Source: a bacterium UBP4_UBA6127
Lineage (GTDB): Bacteria; UBP4; UBA4092
Direction: 5' to 3'
DNA: 19,122 nucleotides
Assembly (NCBI GenBank): GCA_002428325.1
Contig: DIVR01000016.1
Coordinates: 37,273 to 56,394, forward strand
Part shown: piece after piece, positions 1-7,577 of the stretch
Numbering within the stretch: the stretch's first letter is position 1
How the letters are laid out: each line of letters begins with the position of its first letter
Made by a program: the position numbers and the translations under genes
The notes under the pieces: generated by a model
What the model was told of the DNA's origin: nothing
Seen by the model: the letters and a program-made list of their open reading frames with translations, nothing else
The model's database searches: none

Positions 1-2281
1 GAACCTGGATATTTTGAGTCCGCCCATTGGCCTGGAAGGCGCCGCTTAAAGTTCCTTCCAGCCCCGGGGCCATCCAGTGAAGATTCTGCAGGTTCCCAGC
101 CACATCCACCAAAGCTTCCGGCCGTTTATAATCCACATTCCCCTTCACCCAGTATCCGGTTCCATTGGCATTAAAATTAACTTTCCGAGAGTCCACTGTC
201 ACCTCGCCGCTCAAAGGTTTCGGCAATGATGCGCTCCATAATTTAGGCTCTTTCAATACATATTTATTAACCACCACAATAGCCTCTCCCCAGCCGCCGA
301 CACCTCCGTTAAGGTCCAGGGTCCCGCTTAATGGGGGAACATATTTCTGAATTCCGGGAAGGTCTTCCATTCGGGCATTCTGGGTTGAATATTTGAATTG
401 CATTTTCTGGGATTTAAAATCAACGATCCCGCTGCCGGTCACCAGAGTCTGACGGTTACGAGCAATAATTTTCTGGAAGGTCAGATTGGTGATTTGGGGA
501 GAATTCACCGGCCCCATTACTATCAAGACATCCGCCGTCTCAATGGGCCAGTCTTCCAACCAGGTTAGACGAGACCCTTTTATTTCCAGCCGCCGGTCAG
601 CATATATGATTCCATCCACATGGTTATATTTCAGAGTGGAAAATTTTCCATTATCCAGAGAAAATTTTCCTTCCACTTTTAAGGGTTCAAACCGGTCGCT
701 AAACCCATGGACCTGCCCTTTCCCGGAACCTGTCGTCTCCGGAAGATTCAGGAATTGCCTTTGTCTGGAGACATCCCTGCTTACCCAATCAAATAGAAAA
801 TCAACCCGGGAATTTTTCTGGGCCATCCGTAGAATATCGATTTTACCTTTCGCTTCCATTTCCGGGGTGGTAAATTTGGTATTCATAAACCTCAGGGAAT
901 CCCCTTCGATTTGCAGGTCGGTTTTCCCGGTCATATTTATGATCCCATGATAATTACCTTTATCCCAATGGATATTGCCCGTTCCCTTGTAGAGAAAAGG
1001 ATTTTTCAGGTCTCCTGACAACCGGATTTGGCCGCTTAATAATCCTGACAACCGCTTATCCACTTTGGGAATCTGAGTGGCATCCAGATTCTGGAATGCC
1101 CCTTGCAGCTTGAAGGGAATTTGCAGAGTATAGGTATCGGCTTCCAAGACCGGCCCCCGTACACTTTGGGCAGAATAACCTGTCGTCTCTCGGCTTTTAG
1201 AATCCCTGACCCGCAGAAGATTGGCTTGGGCAGAAGCTTTCAGGTTCCCTTTCAGGATATTTATGGAGGCTTCGGTAATATTAAGATGGCTGGTTTTTAT
1301 TGAGAATCGGATACCCAGGTCAGTAAATGGCATCCCGCTGATTTCACCTTTAGGAGAATTGGCATAACCTTTTCCCTGAAGATGGTCAATAGGTCCATCA
1401 AGGCTCAGGTTAAATCTGGCTTCTCCCTTGGCGGGAAACGTCTTCCGGGTAGGCAGCCATTCCAATAAGGCCCCCACCGGCAATTTATCTGATCTAGCCT
1501 CAAGTTTCAGTACGGTCCCCTGGTCAGGGTCATTCCGAACAGTTCCATCCAGATCCAGCTGAATATCTTTCCCCCTCAACCGGATGGATTTGGCTTCAAT
1601 TCCTTCCGGTGAAAGGCTGACCCTTCCTCGAAGCTGGTCCACTTTCAACCCTTCCACAATCCCGTTGAATTCCCGGACTCGAATATGGGTCACCCCGGTA
1701 TCCATAGAAAAGGACCCCTTCAAATTGGCATTCTGGAAATCATATTCCTTGCCGTTATATGCCAGGGTCACATTTCCCTTTGACAGGTCCAACCAGTTTA
1801 ATTGAAAGGGTTTCTGTCCGGAGGCCGGCCGTTCTGAGGGATGTTTCATCAAGCATCCGATATCCAGAAAAACCCGGGGGGATTGTATCCGAATGCTGGA
1901 AAATCCGATTTTCCCCTGAAGCAGCTGCCAGAGGCTGAATCGAACCATAACTTCTTCTGCAGAAATCCGGTTTTGGGGAGCTTCCCTCTGATAGGGCCCA
2001 TGAAATTGGATTTGTTTAAGCCGTAGATAGGAAAAAGGATTCCCGGTGATATCTCCAATTACCAGGTTGGAATCCAGATTTTTCTCTGCGAATTCGATGA
2101 TGCGTCCCTTGATATAATTCTGGACCAGGGGACTTCGGATAATCAGATATCCACTGAGAAACAACAAGAATCCACACAGTAAGAACCCTGTGAGGATTTT
2201 GTATCGCAGGGGCCATCCGTACCAGTTCATTCGGATTGTTATGGGCTTTTTACCCTGTTTCCGCTTAAATATCGATATCAT
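1..2281 (-). CDS. TamB/AsmA-like envelope protein, N-terminal part (runs off left edge)
   Basis: Reading the minus strand from the ATG at 2281 gives 760 uninterrupted codons to the window edge, so the 3' end lies outside. An in-frame TGA sits directly before this ATG, making it the most upstream start; a second ATG at 2230 (residue 18) is possible. Residues 1-17 are rich in Lys/Arg, and a hydrophobic segment at about 27-48 looks like a signal anchor. The rest is repetitive beta-rich sequence with recurring short Gly/Asp-containing strands (for example GDITGNPFSYLRLKQIQF and GKIGFSSIRIQSPRVFLDIG), typical of the N-terminal half of TamB/AsmA-like proteins. These are anchored in the inner membrane, span the periplasm as a long hydrophobic groove, and are linked to lipid transport or outer-membrane assembly. 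The family call is by sequence style; the diagnostic C-terminal TamB domain is not in view. AsmA or a DUF748-type relative are alternatives. Confidence 0.8.
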   Translation of the reverse strand, partial: MISIFKRKQGKKPITIRMNWYGWPLRYKILTGFLLCGFLLFLSGYLIIRSPLVQNYIKGRIIEFAEKNLDSNLVIGDITGNPFSYLRLKQIQFHGPYQREAPQNRISAEEVMVRFSLWQLLQGKIGFSSIRIQSPRVFLDIGCLMKHPSERPASGQKPFQLNWLDLSKGNVTLAYNGKEYDFQNANLKGSFSMDTGVTHIRVREFNGIVEGLKVDQLRGRVSLSPEGIEAKSIRLRGKDIQLDLDGTVRNDPDQGTVLKLEARSDKLPVGALLEWLPTRKTFPAKGEARFNLSLDGPIDHLQGKGYANSPKGEISGMPFTDLGIRFSIKTSHLNITEASINILKGNLKASAQANLLRVRDSKSRETTGYSAQSVRGPVLEADTYTLQIPFKLQGAFQNLDATQIPKVDKRLSGLLSGQIRLSGDLKNPFLYKGTGNIHWDKGNYHGIINMTGKTDLQIEGDSLRFMNTKFTTPEMEAKGKIDILRMAQKNSRVDFLFDWVSRDVSRQRQFLNLPETTGSGKGQVHGFSDRFEPLKVEGKFSLDNGKFSTLKYNHVDGIIYADRRLEIKGSRLTWLEDWPIETADVLIVMGPVNSPQITNLTFQKIIARNRQTLVTGSGIVDFKSQKMQFKYSTQNARMEDLPGIQKYVPPLSGTLDLNGGVGGWGEAIVVVNKYVLKEPKLWSASLPKPLSGEVTVDSRKVNFNANGTGYWVKGNVDYKRPEALVDVAGNLQNLHWMAPGLEGTLSGAFQANGRTQNIQV

Positions 2282-2580
2282 TCAGTTCTCTCAGACACCT
2301 CGTAAATCTGGAGTTCTCTTCTCTATATAAGGAAAGGAACCCTGCCGTTTACTTTGTTCATTTTACCATTCTATACCCCTATAATCCTATGGGTAGTCCA
2401 TTAATGCACAAACCCTTTTCCATAATATACCTTCCTTCCTATGAAAAAGAACGACTGGGGACCCAGGCTAATGGCTGCAACAGGGACCCTACTCCTAGAA
2501 TAATCCCTTCTTGGGATCAAGATGAGATAAGGTTGAAAGAGGCTAAGAAAAGAAGGAAATAAGATTATTATCAGGATAAA
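2282..2580. other. Intergenic region between the HD-GYP gene and the TamB-like gene
   Basis: No coding sequence is apparent on either strand. Both flanking genes are on the minus strand, so this must hold the end of the HEAT/HD-GYP transcript and probably the promoter of the TamB-like gene. I see only weak dyads: ATCCC/GGGAT with a 5-nt spacer at 2503-2517, and TACCC/GGGTA around the run of C and T near 2373-2394. No hairpin followed by a T-run is visible on the minus strand. No convincing -35/-10 pair could be fixed. Confidence 0.5.
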
Positions 2581-4041
2581 TCAGAGACAATCCCAGGGAT
2601 TGAATGGGATAGCTGAAGGCTCTACAATCGATTCAATAGAACGAAGATACTCTTTTTCCTGGTCATCTTTCTCGGTCAGGTCATAGATTATAATATCTTC
2701 CACAATCTTCCCCTTTTCATCCTGAATCACTTTGACATGGGGCCGGAAGCTCTGGTCAGGATTATGCCGAAGCACAATGCATATTTCACCAGAATTCAGT
2801 TTTACCAGGGTTCCTATCGGATATATTCCCATCATATTGGAAAAGAAAGAAACGATCTGAGGGTCATAATGCACTCCCGCCAGTTTTTTGATGGATTCGA
2901 TAGCCGCACTGGGTAAAAATAACTTGTTATAGGGCCTGTTAGTGGTCATGGCATCATAGCAGTCACAGACAGAAACCATCGAAACAATAGGATTCTGAGT
3001 TATTTTTCGCCGGGAGACAGGATATCCCTCCTGGCCCATCTGCCGCCAATGATGTGTATAAACAATCAGGAAGGGGAGTTCTGTCGCATATTTGGAATTC
3101 ATCATCATTTTGACCCCTTCAACAGGGTGATTTCGGATAATCCGCCATTCCTTTTCATTCAGGGTCGTAGGCTTGTGTAATATCTCCAGGGGGATTTTCA
3201 CTTTGCCGATATCATGCAGAAGGGTCCCAATACCGATATCAACCAGGATTTTGGGGTCCATCTTCAAATAAATGGCAAAACAAAGAGACAGAATACACAC
3301 ATTCATACAGTGGCTAAAAAGATAATTATCATAAGATTTTACGGAACTGATAGACATTAAAACCGAACTGTCATCCATCAGATTGACAATCAGTTCACCT
3401 ACCACCGGCTTCACCATTCCTACATCAAACCGATCCAGGTCAACTGAATTCAATGCGGCTGATTCCAACTCTTTAGCACCCCGCTCATACAGGGATTTAG
3501 CAATCATATAGCGGGAACCACTTTGGCTGGTAAGAGTCTTACGTTCTCCCCCAAGACTGATATGCGCCACATTTCGCTGGAGCAGCAGTTCTGTTAATTC
3601 TGTATATTTAAGTTTCTTTTCACGGCCCGAATGGCGGAATATAAAAATCAATGAAGTCAGTTCATCCTCTGTCAGCCCCTTGGCAAAAGTTAACTGATAG
3701 ACTCCCCGCTCAGTAAAATATTGGTAAAACTGCAGCCCCAGATAACTGGATTCCAACAACAATTCCCTTTGGTACAATAATTCCTGATGTTCAAATGTGA
3801 TTGTTAATCCGGAATGAATGTTCAAAAAAGGAGTCAGCACTTCCATGGCACGGGTAACCGCCAGGCTGACTGCCGGATGACCCAGGGGATATATCAACGT
3901 CCCGCTCATGCAGAAATTCAGCATAGCAATAATTTCTTCAACCAACCGAAGGGTTGAAGGCTCAACAGGCCCATCTGGCTCAATGGGAACCGGAGGACGC
4001 ATCAACCGATGATGCTCCATTTCGTCCCGGACATCACTCAA
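2581..4041 (-). CDS. HD-GYP domain protein with variant GYP loop (putative c-di-GMP phosphodiesterase)
   Basis: A 486-aa protein. Residues 30-165 form an N-terminal domain that resembles the start of the neighbouring HEAT gene (YP-x2-HP at 51-56, RGVYQLTF at 112-119). The HD-GYP domain covers about 235-400: H244, HDIGK at 276-280, H305 in HPVEG, H330-H331, GYP at 339-341, and D360 before DAMT and NRP. These keep the histidine and aspartate positions that bind metal in HD-GYP phosphodiesterases, which hydrolyse cyclic di-GMP. The usual HHE-x2-DG-x-GYP stretch reads HHWRQMGQEGYP, so the Glu and Asp are lost and the loop is one residue longer. No membrane segment is evident, so it is probably cytosolic. 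The start is TTG at 4041, with AGGAG eight bases upstream, and it overlaps the stop of the upstream gene as TTGA, implying translational coupling. Activity or substrate could differ from the canonical family. Confidence 0.88.
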   Translation of the reverse strand: MSDVRDEMEHHRLMRPPVPIEPDGPVEPSTLRLVEEIIAMLNFCMSGTLIYPLGHPAVSLAVTRAMEVLTPFLNIHSGLTITFEHQELLYQRELLLESSYLGLQFYQYFTERGVYQLTFAKGLTEDELTSLIFIFRHSGREKKLKYTELTELLLQRNVAHISLGGERKTLTSQSGSRYMIAKSLYERGAKELESAALNSVDLDRFDVGMVKPVVGELIVNLMDDSSVLMSISSVKSYDNYLFSHCMNVCILSLCFAIYLKMDPKILVDIGIGTLLHDIGKVKIPLEILHKPTTLNEKEWRIIRNHPVEGVKMMMNSKYATELPFLIVYTHHWRQMGQEGYPVSRRKITQNPIVSMVSVCDCYDAMTTNRPYNKLFLPSAAIESIKKLAGVHYDPQIVSFFSNMMGIYPIGTLVKLNSGEICIVLRHNPDQSFRPHVKVIQDEKGKIVEDIIIYDLTEKDDQEKEYLRSIESIVEPSAIPFNPWDCL

Positions 4042-6188
4042 GAGACTCTCTCCTTTCCACGTAATGAGTCTGCACTCATTCGAAGCACACTTTCACAAAT
4101 TCCCCTGATTTCTGAACGCTTATCCCTGGTTCCAGTTTCGATAATCTGCCTGGCTTCGGGTAATGTCATTCGCCCCAGCGTCTGGATGGCTGAAAGCCTG
4201 ACCTTCTTACGTTGAGTAAGCGGCCAGATGAATTTATGAAACCCTACTTCCTTAATCACTGCCACCCATTCCGGGGTATTGTTTTTACCTGCCAGTTGGA
4301 TAGCCCTGAGCTGTAGCTGGCAATTATTCTCATTAAACCCGAATGTTTTGAATATCCAGCTTTTCAGCATCTTTCGAGATTCTTCATCCTCATAATGGAC
4401 CAGCCCTTCCATGGAAGCCAATCGAATCTTCAAGTCTGAATCGGTATGGAATATTTTAGTAAGCCATTTCCGGGTTTCCGGGTCCTTATGGAAACCAATT
4501 ATCTTCAAGGCCTGGGGTCGCAGGTTCTCATTCACCTTCAGATAAACATTCTGCAGGTGAAAAGACACCTCCTTGGTTCCGATCTCCTGTAATAAGTCCA
4601 TCCAGTTGGAAGCCAGTTCAGGTTTGCCCTCAACCAGCTGCTTCACTGCTTCCGGGACAATTAAATCCCCCATAAAACCCATAAAATGGAAAAATGCGGC
4701 ATAATAATACTCACCACCGGGCATCAGGATAAATTCCGTGAATTTCCTTAACCCATCCTCCCCCAATTTCTGGCAAAAAAAGACAATTTCTGAATCCCCG
4801 GCCATATTGATTTCGGTAATATTTTTTTTCAGGCCCTTCAATAATTCTGAATTCACCAATCGGAACCGGATAGCCCTGGATAGCTCTTTCAAATCAATGG
4901 TATGCACATCATCGGTAACACTGGCCGCTTCATCATCCAGTAACTTCAAGATATCCCCTGATTCTTTAAACATCTTGGATACTACCAAATGGGGAATTAA
5001 TCGTTCCAATTGATATAACAGCTCCATCCGGGCCAAAGGCAGGGTCTCATTTTCATATATATCCATAATCAAATAAACGGCATCGGAAGCTATCTCGGTA
5101 GGGGTGATTTCTTTCATTTGTTCCTGAAAACTCAGGATTCGCCGTTCTTCCTCAATCTGATTCTTTTTCTGCAGATAAATGGTCTCGAACCGAGCCATCA
5201 ACTGTTCTACTCGAAGGGGAGACATTGCCATCTTTTTAATCAGCTCTTTGATTAATTCAAACGACCCCAGGAGAGGAACTTCTTTCAAAAGATAATCCAA
5301 CAATTCATCGTCTGAAAGATCTGAAAATAACTGCCGGACGGTCTCAACCTCATCGATGTCCAGTGTCAATTCCCCTTTGAAAAGATACTCATGATAATCC
5401 TTACGTTCATTGAGAATAACCAACCCCAACCCTCGGAGGATGCTGGTTTTCAATTCAGGGGTATAATTATTCAGCCATTTTCTCATCCTCTGCAGACATC
5501 TTCGGATTTCCCTCCCCAAATCATTATGCGTGGAATCATCTAATCTGGACAGGGCTGCCTGGTAAATCAGTTCCAAGCTACGACGGGCATTTTTTAAATA
5601 TTCAATAAAGATATCTTCATATCCCATCGGCAGTTCATGTAAATCGCCGTTCAGAAATTCCTTAAATTTACGGATATGATTTTCAGAAAGGCCTGCCAGA
5701 TAATCAATTGAAGTGTTTTGGCTTCCCTGGGTACTATCGAATTCTCCTGTATCATAAACATATTCCGACACTTGGATATTAGTGGAACCTGAATCCTGAA
5801 GAATTTTAATAACACCCCCATGATGACGAACCATCCGGCTGTCCAGAGATAAGATATGCACAAAAGAAAGTAATTCCTGGGGGGTAACCTGGGGAGTAAA
5901 AGTAACGGTCTGAACCCTTCGTTTATAAAGAAGGCTACAAAAATCGTGATTATTCTTGCGTTTCAAATCCAGAGGAATGGCGCCAACAGAGAGCCTCTCT
6001 CGAGAAACACTGAAAATAATCGAACCTTCCTGGCTGAGATTTCCAAAATGAAGAAAAAGAGTGTTCAAGACCTTGGCAAAAGAAGGATGGTTTTCAGGAT
6101 AAAACCAGAAAAACCTCTGAGCTCGGAGGATATCTCCAATGAACTCATGAACAGATTCAACAATATCCAAAGGAGTCTCTGATGGCAT
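4038..6188 (-). CDS. HEAT-repeat protein with HD-GYP-partner N-terminal domain
   Basis: About 716 aa from the ATG at 6188. AGGG lies seven bases upstream of this ATG, so I prefer it over a TTG two codons earlier. Residues 25-135 resemble the N-terminus of the downstream HD-GYP protein: FYPENHP, then RERLSVGAIPLD, LLYKRRVQTVTF and VTPQELLSFVHIL at nearly the same spacing. The middle is helical and acidic. The last 200 or so residues contain paired helices of HEAT type (for example RPQALKIIGF, KIRLASMEGLVHY, RKKVRLSAIQTLGRM), which usually act as protein-binding scaffolds. There is no signal peptide or membrane helix. It is the first gene of a two-gene operon and probably a signalling partner or regulator of the HD-GYP protein. 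I do not recognise a named family for the full length; the function is inferred from architecture and overlap. Confidence 0.8.
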   Translation of the reverse strand: MPSETPLDIVESVHEFIGDILRAQRFFWFYPENHPSFAKVLNTLFLHFGNLSQEGSIIFSVSRERLSVGAIPLDLKRKNNHDFCSLLYKRRVQTVTFTPQVTPQELLSFVHILSLDSRMVRHHGGVIKILQDSGSTNIQVSEYVYDTGEFDSTQGSQNTSIDYLAGLSENHIRKFKEFLNGDLHELPMGYEDIFIEYLKNARRSLELIYQAALSRLDDSTHNDLGREIRRCLQRMRKWLNNYTPELKTSILRGLGLVILNERKDYHEYLFKGELTLDIDEVETVRQLFSDLSDDELLDYLLKEVPLLGSFELIKELIKKMAMSPLRVEQLMARFETIYLQKKNQIEEERRILSFQEQMKEITPTEIASDAVYLIMDIYENETLPLARMELLYQLERLIPHLVVSKMFKESGDILKLLDDEAASVTDDVHTIDLKELSRAIRFRLVNSELLKGLKKNITEINMAGDSEIVFFCQKLGEDGLRKFTEFILMPGGEYYYAAFFHFMGFMGDLIVPEAVKQLVEGKPELASNWMDLLQEIGTKEVSFHLQNVYLKVNENLRPQALKIIGFHKDPETRKWLTKIFHTDSDLKIRLASMEGLVHYEDEESRKMLKSWIFKTFGFNENNCQLQLRAIQLAGKNNTPEWVAVIKEVGFHKFIWPLTQRKKVRLSAIQTLGRMTLPEARQIIETGTRDKRSEIRGICESVLRMSADSLRGKERVS

Positions 6189-6291
6189 ATTCAAACCCTA
6201 ACCCAATTCAGGGTCCCGAAAGCCCCTTCTCAAAACATGCATTCTCTTCCATGAACACTAAATAAAAATACAGATTCATAAATTTACCTTA

Positions 6292-6321
6292 AGTATAAGA
6301 ATTATAACGATAAGGTGTCAA
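6292..6321 (-). promoter_or_regulatory. Likely sigma70-type promoter of the HEAT/HD-GYP operon
   Basis: On the minus strand a perfect TTGACA (6321-6316) is separated by 18 bases from TATACT (6297-6292). Transcription would start near 6285, giving a leader of roughly 95 bases before the ATG at 6188. This is the best consensus match in the divergent region 6189-6479. Confidence 0.55.
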
Positions 6322-6401
6322 ATAACCTAATAAGTCAGCCTTGTCCAGCCAGACGGGGTTTTACTGAGATAAAATGGTTCAGTCGCTTATCAGGGAAGGG
6401 T

Positions 6402-6431
6402 TTGTCCAATATTCAAGGTCAATGATATTAT
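6402..6431 (+). promoter_or_regulatory. Possible promoter of the ROK kinase gene
   Basis: TTGTCC at 6402-6407 and TATTAT at 6426-6431 are separated by 18 bases on the plus strand. A start near 6438 would leave a leader of about 40 bases containing GAGGAA at 6465-6470. Both hexamers are imperfect, so this is tentative. Confidence 0.4.
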
Positions 6432-6479
6432 GATTAACAGGTAACTTTTTTATCTAATTAATATGAGGAAATCTTGGGG

Positions 6480-7463
6480 ATGCAAATTTTAAAACCTTCT
6501 TATGCCGCCGGTGTAGATTTAGGCGGCACCACTATTACTACGGTATTAGTAAATGAAACCGGCCGGCTCTTAAGCCAGACCAAATGCCTGACTGAGGCCT
6601 CCCTGGGAGTCGATACCGTAGTCAATAAAATTGTTAATTCCATCAAAGAGGTCTGTGGGCAAGCGCATATTGAAACGGACCAGTTAACAGCAGTCGGGAT
6701 TGGGTCTCCGGGTCCCTTAAGCACTAAAACAGGTATTGTGATTGATGCCCCTAATTTAAATAACTGGGTCAATGTCCCCCTGAGAGATCTGGTACAGAAA
6801 CATTTTAAAACTAACGTTTTCCTGGATAATGATGCCAATGCTGCAGCTTATGGAGAATTCTGGGTAGGAGCCGGCAAGGGAATCGATAACCTGATGGTCA
6901 TTACCCTGGGGACCGGAATTGGCGGCGGGATGTTTATCGATGGGAAACTCTACCGAGGACCTGATGATACCTCTGGTGAAATTGGACATATTCCCATCCT
7001 CTTAAATGGGCCTTTATGCAATTGCGGCAACCGTGGCTGCCTGGAAACCCTGGCCTCGGCAACTGGATTGGTCAATCGGGCCATTCATAGCCTGAGATTT
7101 GGCGTTTCCAGCCTGATGATGGACTTTTGTGAAAAAGATTTAAATAAGTTAACCGCTAAAATGGTTCATGAAGCCGCCCTGAAAGGGGATAAACTGGCTA
7201 TCGAGCTTCTTCGGGAAACAGGATTCTATATTGGTATCGCCGCGGCGGGGATTGTAAATCTCCTGAACCCTGAAATGATTATTATCTTTGGTGGGCTCAG
7301 TGGAGCAGGTGAATTTCTCTTTGCTCCCATTCGGGAAGAAATTAAAAAGAGGGCATTTCCAACTCCCGCTGCCAGGGTAAAAGTAGTCCCCGCTATCCTG
7401 GGTAATAATGCCGGAGCCATCGGCGCAGCCGGGATTGCCCTGATGGAATTTCCTCCCCAATAG
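6480..7463 (+). CDS. ROK-family glucokinase
   Basis: About 327 aa from the ATG at 6480, with GAGGAA nine to ten bases upstream; a TTG at 6474 is an alternative start. ROK hallmarks appear in order: phosphate-binding DLGGT (13-17), GIGSPGPL (73-80), LDNDANAAAYGE (115-126) with the catalytic Asp at about 118, LGTGIGGG (143-150), and the zinc-site GEIGH plus CNCGNRGCLE (166-189). The E-x2-GH signature and length match bacterial ROK glucokinases, which phosphorylate glucose with ATP to glucose-6-phosphate in the cytosol. Other ROK hexose kinases (fructose, N-acetylmannosamine) share these motifs, so substrate is a best guess. The N-terminus has no helix-turn-helix, so it is a kinase rather than a ROK repressor. 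It stands alone upstream of mgtA with a 114-base gap and no obvious terminator between them. Confidence 0.88.
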   Translation: MQILKPSYAAGVDLGGTTITTVLVNETGRLLSQTKCLTEASLGVDTVVNKIVNSIKEVCGQAHIETDQLTAVGIGSPGPLSTKTGIVIDAPNLNNWVNVPLRDLVQKHFKTNVFLDNDANAAAYGEFWVGAGKGIDNLMVITLGTGIGGGMFIDGKLYRGPDDTSGEIGHIPILLNGPLCNCGNRGCLETLASATGLVNRAIHSLRFGVSSLMMDFCEKDLNKLTAKMVHEAALKGDKLAIELLRETGFYIGIAAAGIVNLLNPEMIIIFGGLSGAGEFLFAPIREEIKKRAFPTPAARVKVVPAILGNNAGAIGAAGIALMEFPPQ

Positions 7464-7577
7464 GCATCCACCATTGGATTAAAGTATTTTTTATATTGGA
7501 GATATTCCACCAGAACCCTTTCGGAATAGGTATTTTCAAATTTTTTTTACTCTAGCTATGTCAAGAAAATTTCTTTT

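Noticed and set aside
486..950. A 154-codon plus-strand frame
   Set aside because: It lies wholly inside the TamB-like reading frame on the other strand, has no Shine-Dalgarno, and its protein looks like low-quality antisense translation.
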